The notes: generated from the letters alone by a model not told the origin. 9,848 bases of DNA from Nitrospirota bacterium (GCA_021787505.1 JAJYLU010000033.1:1-9848), one strand, 5' to 3'; positions 1 through 6,924 are shown, counted from the first letter of the stretch. Numbers and translations are program-made.

Positions 1-1
1 T

Positions 2-2203
2 GCCTGTTACGACTGTCACAACTCTCATGGCTCCAGTGTTTTAGGCACGACTACATCGTATACAAGCGCGACGACTAGCGGCGGAATTCTCAAAGATACA
101 ACGGCAGGCAAGGGCGGTTATTCCGTAACATACCAGCCGCAGGCTGGAGGCTCGGCAACAGACAAAAACCTGCGCAATGCAGGGGCAAGTCTCTGTTTCG
201 ACTGTCACCTGACGCAGAGCGCCGGCACAACCCCGTGGGGGTATAATTCCACCTTCGGCGAGTCGCAGGCGGTCATCGGCTATTTCGACTCTCCCTATCT
301 CGCGCCGGGCGGTGCAGGGGTGCAGCAGCGTTATTCCTATAAGGCTCTTTCAATGAACGCAGGCGGCCATTTTGGTGCATCCTCTCCGCTGTCGAAAACG
401 CCGCTCCTTCAGATAAACGGTCTCTGTGCTTCCTGCCACGACCCGCATGGGGTGAGTCCCACCGACGTAGGCAGCTGCTCCAGCGCAGCCTATGTTACGA
501 AATCCACCTGCCAAAGCGGAGGCGGGGTCTGGACCGCTACACCGCAGTACGGCGTTCCGATGCTCAAGGGCACCTGGATGACTTCTCCCTACAAGGAGGA
601 TGCGGCACCCGCGAACAACGCCAAGGGAACGGTGCGTGACAGCACCCATCCATTAGGATATGACGCGACGCCGAGAGAAGGCGTCCAGTATCATATTGAC
701 CAAAACACTTTCGGCGCGAACATAAAAAGCACGGTCTCAGGAGTGACCGAAACTGCGAACCAGTTCGCCGGTCTCTGTCTGAAATGCCACCCCAAGGTCA
801 ACCTTACTGACGGTATCAACGGAGGCACGTGGAAGAGCGTTGACAGGATCCACGAGTCGGTGAAGGGATGGGGGGCGAATGTGCGCCACAATTATACCTG
901 TTCGAAGTGTCATGCTTCCCATAACGGATCCGCCCTTCCCCGCCTCATGATAACGAACTGCCTGAACAAGGAACATAAAGGTCGGGTCGGCTACAATCCT
1001 TCACCTGCGCTTTCCGGTTATGGCTACGGAGACGACGTTGGATGTTACGGAGACTCGGTTACGCTTGGCGGATGTCCGACATATCCTGCAGGTTCGTATA
1101 ATTTCTCCAGTGGAGGCGGCAGGTTCCCCGGAAGTTTCGACGGATATTACTTCAGCGACCACTACGGATCCAATGCCTTTACCGTGAGCTGTCATGAGAA
1201 CGAGACCGGTTCGATTACGGACCAGAGTTGGAACGTTAAGACACCATGGGTTGATCAGGCTCCTTCGATAACATCAGGGCCCTCGGCAGTTATCGGAAAT
1301 CAGATGGTTCTTATGCACATGGATGAAGCGGCATGGAACGGGACTCCTAATGAGGTCGAGGACAGTTCAGGGGGCAACAATAATGGTTCTGCATATAACG
1401 GCGCAAATACAGTTGCAGGGGGGGTAAGCGGAAGAGCAGGGAGCTTTAACGGTACAGATAACTATGTCAGGATTAATTATTCGCCGCCTGTGGACAATTT
1501 CACGATAGAAGCCTGGATAAAGCCTACTGCGGCGCATGAAATAGATGCAGAATCAAACAGCGGAACCAGCGGTACATCCGGGCAAAGATACCTGTTTGGA
1601 GCTGACCATAGAGGCACGGAAGGGGGGGCCGGTATATCAGCAGGGACAAATGGAATTTCTGTTTATGAGCATGGCGATAATTATATGCCTGCACTGGCTG
1701 TATACTCCGGCTCAATCAGTACCACCCAGTGGACGCACATGGCCGTCGTTTATTCGAATAGGCAGCCAAGTATCTACCTAAACGGGGTCCTCGTCCGCGC
1801 GGGCCTCCAGTCAACGAAGGCACATGTATATGCACCAACGCAGATAGGCGGGGGCTCATACGGTTATTTTCCCGGAACTGTTGACGATGTTGCGATTTAT
1901 GACGGGGCCTTGTCTGCCGCTGATATCCTCCTGCACTATCAGCGAAACAGTTCTGCTGTTTGCAACATGTCGGAGGCAAATATCATATGGACTACCGATT
2001 TTGACGCAACATCGGATGTTGACTATGGATTAACAGCGAGCTATGGCTCAACAGCAGGGAATGGTTCACTGGTAAAGAATCATAGTGTTATCCTGTCAGG
2101 CCTTTCGGCACCTGCGACATACCATTACAGGGTGCGCTCATCTAATACCGACGGAGAAACAGCCTCTGGTGATTATACATTCAATGTGAATGCCTGCCCA
2201 TAG
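2..2203 (+). CDS. Multiheme cytochrome c with LamG-like and FN3-like C-terminal domains (5'-partial)
   Basis: The frame is open from the left edge, so the N-terminus and any signal peptide are missing; 733 residues are visible. Five CxxCH heme c sites are present: CYDCH (residues 2-6), CFDCH (65-69), CASCH (142-146), CLKCH (259-263) and CSKCH (300-304). A sixth, TVSCH near residue 394, lacks its first cysteine. From about residue 435 to 648 there is a LamG/concanavalin-like lectin domain, with the typical run of YVRI, FTIEAWIKP, WTHMAVVY, IYLNG and VDDVAIYDGAL. Residues about 658-733 resemble an FN3 domain of the purple-acid-phosphatase N-terminal type (IIWTTD, VDYGL, YHYRVRSSN). Heme attachment means the protein works outside the cytoplasm. 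A role in extracellular electron transfer combined with adhesion to a surface or glycan is inferred. A GTG at 320 could start a shorter frame, but the upstream frame carries two heme motifs, so the gene certainly begins before the window. It ends in TAG, with a strong terminator about 150 bp further on. Confidence 0.9.
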   Translation, partial: ACYDCHNSHGSSVLGTTTSYTSATTSGGILKDTTAGKGGYSVTYQPQAGGSATDKNLRNAGASLCFDCHLTQSAGTTPWGYNSTFGESQAVIGYFDSPYLAPGGAGVQQRYSYKALSMNAGGHFGASSPLSKTPLLQINGLCASCHDPHGVSPTDVGSCSSAAYVTKSTCQSGGGVWTATPQYGVPMLKGTWMTSPYKEDAAPANNAKGTVRDSTHPLGYDATPREGVQYHIDQNTFGANIKSTVSGVTETANQFAGLCLKCHPKVNLTDGINGGTWKSVDRIHESVKGWGANVRHNYTCSKCHASHNGSALPRLMITNCLNKEHKGRVGYNPSPALSGYGYGDDVGCYGDSVTLGGCPTYPAGSYNFSSGGGRFPGSFDGYYFSDHYGSNAFTVSCHENETGSITDQSWNVKTPWVDQAPSITSGPSAVIGNQMVLMHMDEAAWNGTPNEVEDSSGGNNNGSAYNGANTVAGGVSGRAGSFNGTDNYVRINYSPPVDNFTIEAWIKPTAAHEIDAESNSGTSGTSGQRYLFGADHRGTEGGAGISAGTNGISVYEHGDNYMPALAVYSGSISTTQWTHMAVVYSNRQPSIYLNGVLVRAGLQSTKAHVYAPTQIGGGSYGYFPGTVDDVAIYDGALSAADILLHYQRNSSAVCNMSEANIIWTTDFDATSDVDYGLTASYGSTAGNGSLVKNHSVILSGLSAPATYHYRVRSSNTDGETASGDYTFNVNACP

Positions 2204-2323
2204 GTGCCCCCTATCCTTATCTTCCCCACAGCAACGGCAATCGGCAGTACCACATCGTCGAGCAACACCGGAGGAGTAAAACGGCAGCGCGAGGTGACGC
2301 AACGTTTCGGGATCTTAAGCTAA
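2204..2323 (+). other. In-frame open extension after the cytochrome stop codon
   Basis: After the TAG at 2201-2203 the same frame stays open for 39 sense codons, to TAA at 2321-2323. The first part is Pro/Thr/Ser/Ala-rich (it contains TATAIGSTTSSSN), like the linker and first strand between tandem FN3 repeats in surface proteins. The last part (VKRQREVTQRFGILS) does not look like such a domain. It may be the remnant of a longer C-terminus cut by a nonsense mutation, or ordinary downstream DNA. An open run of this length is not rare by chance. The rest of the gap to the pseudopilin gene holds the terminator, a candidate promoter and a leader hairpin. Confidence 0.25.
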
Positions 2324-2352
2324 GAAAATAAGTATTTAAGCATACATTCAGC

Positions 2353-2389
2353 AAAAAATCACCTGTCAATTCTGACAGGTGATTTTTTT
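2353..2389 (+). terminator. Rho-independent terminator after the cytochrome gene
   Basis: A perfect 16 bp inverted repeat (2353-2368 with 2373-2388) surrounds a 4 nt loop. The GC-richer core CACCTGTCA/TGACAGGTG is flanked by six A on the left and seven T on the right, so it could terminate transcription in either direction. Its position, about 150 bp after the cytochrome stop and just before the pseudopilin gene, separates the two transcription units. Confidence 0.9.
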
Positions 2390-2416
2390 GTTCGGGATCT
2401 GATATGACAATATGAT
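2388..2416 (+). promoter_or_regulatory. Candidate sigma70-type promoter for the pseudopilin gene
   Basis: The -10-like hexamer TATGAT (2411-2416) lies 17 nt after a weak -35-like TTGTTC (2388-2393), which overlaps the end of the preceding terminator. Only the first three bases of the -35 match consensus. A promoter is expected here because the terminator isolates the downstream gene. Confidence 0.4.
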
Positions 2417-2420
2417 ACGC

Positions 2421-2439
2421 GGAAGCAGGGGATGCTTTC
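2421..2439 (+). promoter_or_regulatory. Leader hairpin upstream of the pseudopilin gene
   Basis: GGAAGCA (2421-2427) can pair with TGCTTTC (2433-2439), including one G-T pair, around the 5 nt loop GGGGA. It lies between the candidate -10 and the Shine-Dalgarno, so it would sit in the 5' untranslated leader. No T-tract follows, so it is not a terminator. A role in mRNA stability is possible but not shown. Confidence 0.25.
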
Positions 2440-2460
2440 GTAAAACACTAAGGGGAACGT

Positions 2461-2467
2461 GGAGGGG
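2461..2467 (+). promoter_or_regulatory. Shine-Dalgarno that fixes the pseudopilin start
   Basis: GGAGGGG ends 3 nt before the ATG at 2471, with its GGAGG core 5 nt away. The upstream in-frame GTG at 2459 would put this ribosome site inside the coding sequence, so the ATG at 2471 is preferred. Confidence 0.7.
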
Positions 2468-2470
2468 AAG

Positions 2471-2944
2471 ATGAAAAACGAAGGGATCACGGTCATCGAA
2501 CTTGTTGTTGTTATATCCATCATAGGCATACTCGTTGCGAGCATGGCGTACTCGTATCAGGACTGGGTGGAAAGATATGAAGTCGAAAGGACGACGAAAG
2601 AGCTTTATGCGGACATGATGCATGCCAGACTAAGGGCCATGGAAAGCGGGCGAGAACATTACCTTATCCTGAATGAGAGGTCTTATTCAGTAGCTGAAGA
2701 CACGAACGACAGCGGAGATTACGATGACCCGCCGCTTCCGGGCTTCCCGAAGGCTGTTGACCAGCAGCTCGGCTGGAACGATCATCACACGGTGAGCAAG
2801 ATAATTTTCGACAGGAGGGGACTTATGTCCGAACCGAGAACGATATGGATCACTTCGTCAGACGCCGATTATAATTGTATCGTGGTATCGCAGTCCAGGA
2901 TCATTACGGGAAAATACGTCGACGGAACATGCAAGAAAAAATGA
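2471..2944 (+). CDS. Type IV pilin-like / FimT-GspH-family pseudopilin
   Basis: The product is 157 residues from the ATG at 2471. It begins with a very short leader, MKNEG, followed by the class III prepilin signature: prepilin peptidase would cut after Gly5, leaving Ile at +1 and the conserved Glu at +5 (ITVIE). A hydrophobic helix (LVVVISIIGILVASMAYSY) follows, then a charged helix and a soluble C-terminal head. Length and layout match FimT/GspH-type minor pilins, which prime type IV pilus or type II secretion pseudopilus assembly at the inner membrane. Cys138 and Cys155 (approximate numbering), near the C-terminus, could form the disulfide common in minor pilin heads. No other pilus gene is in the window. 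It stands alone between a terminator and a convergent operon, and may serve export or display of the neighbouring surface cytochrome (inference). Isoleucine at +1 is less usual than Phe or Met. Confidence 0.8.
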   Translation: MKNEGITVIELVVVISIIGILVASMAYSYQDWVERYEVERTTKELYADMMHARLRAMESGREHYLILNERSYSVAEDTNDSGDYDDPPLPGFPKAVDQQLGWNDHHTVSKIIFDRRGLMSEPRTIWITSSDADYNCIVVSQSRIITGKYVDGTCKKK

Positions 2945-2959
2945 GGCCGAAGGCGCCTC
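2936..2959 (-). terminator. Rho-independent terminator of the flavodiiron/radical SAM operon
   Basis: Read on the minus strand, the stop codon of the radical SAM gene is followed at once by a GAGGC/GCCTC hairpin (2943-2959), whose inside can also fold as a C(TTCG)G tetraloop, and then by A and six T (2936-2942). On the plus strand the same T-tract is the poly-A of the last lysine codons of the converging pseudopilin gene. Confidence 0.65.
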
Positions 2960-3943
2960 TCAACGAATACCGGCAGTGCATCTGACGTCGACAGAGTCCT
3001 TTCGCCCATAATGGAAATAGCCGTGTGCCGGACACCCTCCGGTGCAGAAAGCCCTGTTGGCACAGTCAGGCAGCGCGCAGGAGTTCGCCGCAGCTCTTCT
3101 GAAGACATCGAGCTTGGGGCTTTCCCATATCACGGCAAGATTGTCCCGGAACATATTGCCGAGATTGAATTCCTCAATGTGATGAAAGAGATTGCATGGA
3201 TACACCGAACCGTCAGGCATTACGGCCACCTTTTTGACGCCCGCGGCGCAACGCACTCCGGAAGGAAGCGTATTCTTTTCGAAGCAGGAAGCATTGACCT
3301 TCAGGATAGACATTTCCGGATTTACGTCCCTGATTTTTTTATAGAAGGACAGGAATGCGGGATAGCTCAGGGCCGAGAATCGCGAGGAATCTGTGCCAGA
3401 CAACAGGTCCATATGGAGCAGGTAGTATCGCCGCACACCTATCTCTTTCAAAAGGTCGACTATGCCCTGAATATCGGCCATTGTCTCCCTGTTGACAACG
3501 GTCTTTACGGCGGGATTGAATCCTGCAGAAAGAAGTTCTGTTATGTTTCTCAGGACGCCCGAAAAATGACCGGCACGGGTCAGCGTGCAATGTCTCTCGC
3601 CCGTACTTCCCTCCAGGGATAGTCCGATAGTGAAATCTCTCCCGGAGAAGTCGAGAAATCTTCCGGTAATATCAGGAACGCTTCCATTCGTGCTCAGGTT
3701 TACTGATAACCCATTTCTTAGAGCGGCCCCTACAAAGTCCGGCATCCAGTCTAAGAGGAGGGGTTCGCCTCCCATAACGTCCAGTTCTTCTATGCCGTTT
3801 TCCGAGAGGATGCGGAGGAGCCTGAGGGCGTTATCGAAGGATATCTCACTACTTTGCGATGAGTCGTTGAAGCAGAACGAGCACTTTTGGTTGCACCGGA
3901 ACGTCGGGTAGAACTGGATAAACCGGGGCGGCGGGAAGCGCAT
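2960..3943 (-). CDS. Radical SAM protein with SPASM domain
   Basis: The product is 327 residues. The N-terminal radical SAM signature CNQKCSFC (C17, C21, C24; CxxxCxxC) would bind the 4Fe-4S cluster that cleaves S-adenosylmethionine, and MGGEP (57-61) is the usual SAM-contacting motif. The C-terminal third is a SPASM domain for auxiliary clusters: C232, then G235, then C250, then C289, C294, C300, C304 and C322, with the typical spacing and the CTGGC motif. The family includes peptide-modifying enzymes (PqqE, AlbA, MftC types) and anaerobic sulfatase-maturating enzymes. No precursor peptide, sulfatase or other obvious substrate gene is nearby, so the substrate is unknown. The ATG lies only 4 nt after the stop of the upstream iron-sulfur flavoprotein gene with no clear Shine-Dalgarno, suggesting translational coupling. 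It is the last gene of a three-gene operon. That flavoprotein could supply reducing electrons (inference). Confidence 0.9.
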   Translation of the reverse strand: MRFPPPRFIQFYPTFRCNQKCSFCFNDSSQSSEISFDNALRLLRILSENGIEELDVMGGEPLLLDWMPDFVGAALRNGLSVNLSTNGSVPDITGRFLDFSGRDFTIGLSLEGSTGERHCTLTRAGHFSGVLRNITELLSAGFNPAVKTVVNRETMADIQGIVDLLKEIGVRRYYLLHMDLLSGTDSSRFSALSYPAFLSFYKKIRDVNPEMSILKVNASCFEKNTLPSGVRCAAGVKKVAVMPDGSVYPCNLFHHIEEFNLGNMFRDNLAVIWESPKLDVFRRAAANSCALPDCANRAFCTGGCPAHGYFHYGRKDSVDVRCTAGIR

Positions 3944-3947
3944 CTAA

Positions 3948-4523
3948 TCAACCCGAAACAAGATCTCTGCCTGTTTCGAACGCCTCCTTCATGGCGGTAG
4001 GGTGTTTCAGGATGGCGCCTTTGGCGTCGACCCCGAGAAAACTGAGCACCCTGTGTTCCGGAACGCTAATTGTTCTGAAGAAGGCCTTTGCCGAGGCATC
4101 ACCGCATTCGATGCCGACATTCTTTTTCATCCCTCCCACGAGGACAAGCAATCCCCTGCGGCCGAATTCCCCCGGGGGAATCGGTTTTTTCAGAAGGTAT
4201 TTCTCGCACCAAAAACTCTGGCAACGGTCTATCATCGTCTTGGACTGTGCCGAGAGACCGAAAAAGAAGATAGGCGAGGCAAGTATGATCCGGTCGGCGG
4301 TCCTGATCTCCGGGTATATCTTCGTCATATCGTCGTCCACGACGCATTCGCCGGTTTTGTCGCAACCCCCGCAGTCCTGGCAGGGTTTGATATCCATCAG
4401 GTTAAGATTGAAGACGGTCACGTCGACGGCGGACTTTTCCTTCATGCCCCTGATCACTTCTTTCAGGAGCAGTTCCGTGTTGCCGTCTTTTCTGGGGCTT
4501 CCGAGAAAGGCTATTGTCTTCAT
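3948..4523 (-). CDS. Iron-sulfur flavoprotein (Isf / NADPH-dependent FMN reductase fold)
   Basis: The product is 191 residues with a flavodoxin-like fold. The N-terminus MKTIAFLGSPRKDGNT holds the phosphate-binding loop (GSPRKDGNT, 8-16) typical of the NADPH-dependent FMN reductase superfamily. A compact cysteine motif, C48-x2-C51-x2-C54-x5-C60, matches the CX2CX2CX4-7C pattern known from archaeal iron-sulfur flavoproteins such as Isf of Methanosarcina, which bind a 4Fe-4S cluster and FMN and transfer electrons or reduce O2/peroxide. SPIFFFGLSAQSK (83-95) fits the second flavin loop. It lies 31 nt downstream of the flavodiiron gene and 4 nt upstream of the radical SAM gene, as the middle gene of their operon. 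An electron-carrier role for one or both neighbours is inferred. The start is ATG at 4523, without an obvious Shine-Dalgarno. Confidence 0.85.
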   Translation of the reverse strand: MKTIAFLGSPRKDGNTELLLKEVIRGMKEKSAVDVTVFNLNLMDIKPCQDCGGCDKTGECVVDDDMTKIYPEIRTADRIILASPIFFFGLSAQSKTMIDRCQSFWCEKYLLKKPIPPGEFGRRGLLVLVGGMKKNVGIECGDASAKAFFRTISVPEHRVLSFLGVDAKGAILKHPTAMKEAFETGRDLVSG

Positions 4524-4554
4524 GATTGGGTATTAAGAATAAGAGACGTATCCC

Positions 4555-5772
4555 TTATTCGAACTGGGCGTGATATTCCTTTACCTTTCTCGCAAATTCC
4601 TTGCCGAATTCGTAGCACTTCTGGTCGTCCTCGGGCGCGGGCCTATAAAGGGCCTGTACTCCCGGCTCCACCGTCTCGAGTTTCATCGCCTTCAGCCACT
4701 CATAGGCTTCCTTGACTGCGCCTCCGCCCCAACCGTAGCTCCCGAAGGCTCCCGCGATCCTGTCCTTCGGCCTGAGACCGGAAACATGCTGAAGGAATTC
4801 GGCCATCGAGGGGAACATCTTGTTGTTAAGTGTCGGTGTGCCGACCAGAAGCCCTCTGGCTTTCCAGAACTCCTTGATTGCGATAGACATCGGCGTGGCC
4901 CTGAGTTTGAGGACCTTGCAGTCGACCCCCTCTTCCATAATGCCCCGCATAAGGGGCAATGTCATCATCTCGGTGCTGTGCCACATAGTATCGTAGATCA
5001 CCGCAACGCTGAGGTTGGCCTTCCCCGATGCCATGTCGGAGTACATCTGGAGGACCTTGCCCGGGTTTTTTCTCCAGATGACGCCGTGGTCGGGCGCGAT
5101 GATCTCGATGTCGAGGCCGAGTTTTTGGACCTCGGCCAATTTGTTCTTTATGATCCCCCCGAAGGGCATCAGGATATTGGCGTAATAATCGATGACCGAG
5201 TCCTCCAGTTCAGACACGGACGCACATTCGATGAACTCGTCGTCGAACCGCGACGAGGTCGCCAGGTGCTGGCCGAAGCCGTCCTGGCTGATGAGGATCT
5301 TGTCTTCCTTGATGTAGGTCATCATCGAGTCCGGCCAGTGGAGCATCGGGGTTTCGAGGAAGAGAAGGTTCCGCCTGCCGATATTGAGCGTGTCGCCGGT
5401 CTTTACCGTCTTGATATTCCATGGGGAGATGTCGAAGAAGCGCGCAAGCCCCTTCTTACCCTTTTCCGTGATATAGATCGTCGCGTTCGGTGCAAAGGCC
5501 ATAATTCTGTCGAGACTGGTCGCGTGGTCGTTCTCGATGTGGTTGATCACGACGTATTCGATTTTTGACGGGTGCACGATCTGATTGACGTTGTCGAGCA
5601 TGATCTCGCTGAAGTCGTACTTCACTGTGTCGAAAAGGGTTATCTTCTCGTCCATAACGAGATAATTATTGTAGGTGGTTCCGTTGGGCGTCATGTACCC
5701 GTGAAAGTCCCGGACCGCCCAGTCGATCGCTCCGACCCAGTATACGTCGGGTTTTATCTGCGTTGCATTCAT
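4555..5772 (-). CDS. fprA: Flavodiiron protein (class A, FprA-type)
   Basis: The product is 405 residues, the usual length of class A flavodiiron proteins. The N-terminal metallo-beta-lactamase-like domain (about 1-250) keeps all diiron ligands: H78, E80, D82 and H83 in NHIENDH, H145 in LHWPDSM, D164 in QDGFGQH and H229 in PDHG. The C-terminal flavodoxin domain (about 253-400) has the FMN loop IYDTMWHST, and GTPTLNN and GSYGWGGG as later flavin contacts. There is no fused rubredoxin or flavin reductase domain. The family reduces O2 to water and/or NO to N2O in the cytoplasm of anaerobes, drawing electrons from rubredoxin, F420H2 or a reductase. Which gas this one prefers cannot be read from sequence. 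The ATG at 5772 is preceded by GGAGG, and a good promoter lies about 50 bp upstream. It leads an operon with an iron-sulfur flavoprotein and a radical SAM protein. Confidence 0.95.
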   Translation of the reverse strand: MNATQIKPDVYWVGAIDWAVRDFHGYMTPNGTTYNNYLVMDEKITLFDTVKYDFSEIMLDNVNQIVHPSKIEYVVINHIENDHATSLDRIMAFAPNATIYITEKGKKGLARFFDISPWNIKTVKTGDTLNIGRRNLLFLETPMLHWPDSMMTYIKEDKILISQDGFGQHLATSSRFDDEFIECASVSELEDSVIDYYANILMPFGGIIKNKLAEVQKLGLDIEIIAPDHGVIWRKNPGKVLQMYSDMASGKANLSVAVIYDTMWHSTEMMTLPLMRGIMEEGVDCKVLKLRATPMSIAIKEFWKARGLLVGTPTLNNKMFPSMAEFLQHVSGLRPKDRIAGAFGSYGWGGGAVKEAYEWLKAMKLETVEPGVQALYRPAPEDDQKCYEFGKEFARKVKEYHAQFE

Positions 5773-5823
5773 GGTGCCTCCAAAAGATGAGAGATAGTTA
5801 TTGTTTCCGCGGTAGACGTATAA

Positions 5824-5852
5824 ATTATATCAAAACGGGGCAAGATTGGCTA
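5824..5852 (-). promoter_or_regulatory. Sigma70-like promoter of the flavodiiron operon
   Basis: On the minus strand, TAGCCA (5852-5847, four of six matches to the -35 consensus) is followed after exactly 17 nt by a perfect TATAAT (5829-5824). Transcription would begin near 5817, leaving a leader of about 45 nt with GGAGG before the ATG at 5772. The site lies in the 132 bp gap after the membrane-protein gene, so the operon is probably transcribed independently of the NosL-ABC operon upstream. Confidence 0.65.
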
Positions 5853-5904
5853 TTCAACCCTCGTATCAGCACGCAACTGCGGGACACCTGCGAATGCCTG
5901 CAGG

Positions 5905-6912
5905 TCAATATCCTTCCAGTGTGAAGGGACTGAAGACGATCGGTATCAGAGTAATCAGGACAAATACCGTCAATGCCGCGAGCGCGATGAACGTCCACCT
6001 ACGCTGTACGGCGGGGATTATCGCCGAAAGCGTCTTGATTCTCCCGAGCGGTTGGATAACGCCGGCCATCGTCCCGAAGAAACTTCCTGCGAAAAGCGAC
6101 ACGTAAAGCGGGTAACCGGCGTAATAATATCCCGCCTGGAGTATGTCGAAAGGGCAGTGATGGGTCGGGATCTGGTAGAAATAGAGCGAGATGAAGGAGA
6201 CGATCGCGGCGATCGATACGAAGAAGAAGAAGGCCGAGAGAAACGCGAGGAGGACCATAAAGAGCTTCCGACCTGACTTCAAGGCGATTACTCCGACGAA
6301 AAAAATAATCATAAAAAGGGAATAAAAGACCACTTCGGTCGGGTGAACCGGCAGGGATGCCAACGAACTCCCCACCCCAGTTCCGCCTTCGCTGAAGAGC
6401 ACGCCGCAGCAGGAGGTGATGACGTTGGGGTCTATTCCTCCGAAGTACTTTATCTGAAGGACATATCCCGCAATGACAAAAGGGATCATCAAGAGAAGCA
6501 GTTTATATTTTTTTTTGGTAAGCGGATAGTCTTCTGCCTTGCTGTCAAGACTGTCGAGGGCGATCCAACCTGCCGCGAGAAAAAGGACCGCGATCTTTGC
6601 ATAGAGCGCGGGGAACCCGAACGAATTGGCGTTCAGGGACCCGGTCGCACACATTGCACCGACGAGGAGGTTGTGAAGGTCGTCGGCCGTATAGATGAAG
6701 AGAAAGACCGAGATGATCTCGAAGAGGAGTCCGTATTTGACGAGGGTGGAAACGAGATAGGTCTTTCTTTCGAGTGCGAGCTGTGCCTCGGAATTGCTTC
6801 CGATGTCCCAGTTTCTCCATATCTTCACCCCGAGGAAGGAGGCATAGGCCAAAAGAACGAGCGTGATGCCTGATCCGAGGAGTAAGGCGATGATACCGGG
6901 CTGCATGAACAT
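5905..6912 (-). CDS. Polytopic membrane protein with Cys/His motifs, accessory to the NosL-ABC cluster
   Basis: The product is 335 residues with about eight hydrophobic segments (near 5-28, 56-75, 103-118, 137-155, 193-211, 217-245, 266-285 and 304-328), so it is an integral inner-membrane protein. Three short motifs stand out: GAMCATG (C88), TSCCG (C168-C169) and THHCPF (H251, H252, C253). Clusters of Cys and His at membrane-loop positions suggest metal binding or thiol redox chemistry. This is inference, and I cannot assign a named family. The gene follows the ABC ATPase gene by 12 nt, so it is very probably co-transcribed and acts with that transporter. An alternative ATG at 6906, six nt after AAGG, would remove two residues (start MQPG). 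It is the last gene of its operon; no convincing terminator follows. Confidence 0.75.
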   Translation of the reverse strand: MFMQPGIIALLLGSGITLVLLAYASFLGVKIWRNWDIGSNSEAQLALERKTYLVSTLVKYGLLFEIISVFLFIYTADDLHNLLVGAMCATGSLNANSFGFPALYAKIAVLFLAAGWIALDSLDSKAEDYPLTKKKYKLLLLMIPFVIAGYVLQIKYFGGIDPNVITSCCGVLFSEGGTGVGSSLASLPVHPTEVVFYSLFMIIFFVGVIALKSGRKLFMVLLAFLSAFFFFVSIAAIVSFISLYFYQIPTHHCPFDILQAGYYYAGYPLYVSLFAGSFFGTMAGVIQPLGRIKTLSAIIPAVQRRWTFIALAALTVFVLITLIPIVFSPFTLEGY

Positions 6913-6924
6913 CCTTGGTCCGTC

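Noticed and set aside
3011..3622. Plus-strand open frame (203 codons) opposite the radical SAM gene
   Set aside because: The minus strand encodes a complete radical SAM/SPASM protein with all its cysteines. The plus-strand product has no recognisable features.
4537..4560. GAATAAG/CTTATTC inverted repeat between the flavodiiron and iron-sulfur flavoprotein genes
   Set aside because: The stem is AT-rich and 7 bp with a 10 nt loop and no following T-tract. It overlaps the stop codon and is probably chance.
4002..4715. Plus-strand open frame (237 codons) spanning the iron-sulfur flavoprotein gene and the end of the flavodiiron gene
   Set aside because: It crosses the boundary between two well-supported minus-strand genes and shows no domain of its own.
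4570..5568. Long plus-strand open frame (332 codons) antisense to the flavodiiron gene
   Set aside because: It is the mirror of a gene with all catalytic residues intact. The translation is rich in Arg, Val, Asp and His with no recognisable domain, as expected for a shadow of GC-biased codons.
5886..5905. ACCTGC/GCAGGT hairpin at the end of the membrane-protein gene, considered as the operon terminator
   Set aside because: The stem is only 6 bp with an 8 nt loop and no T-tract follows on the minus strand, so intrinsic termination is not supported.
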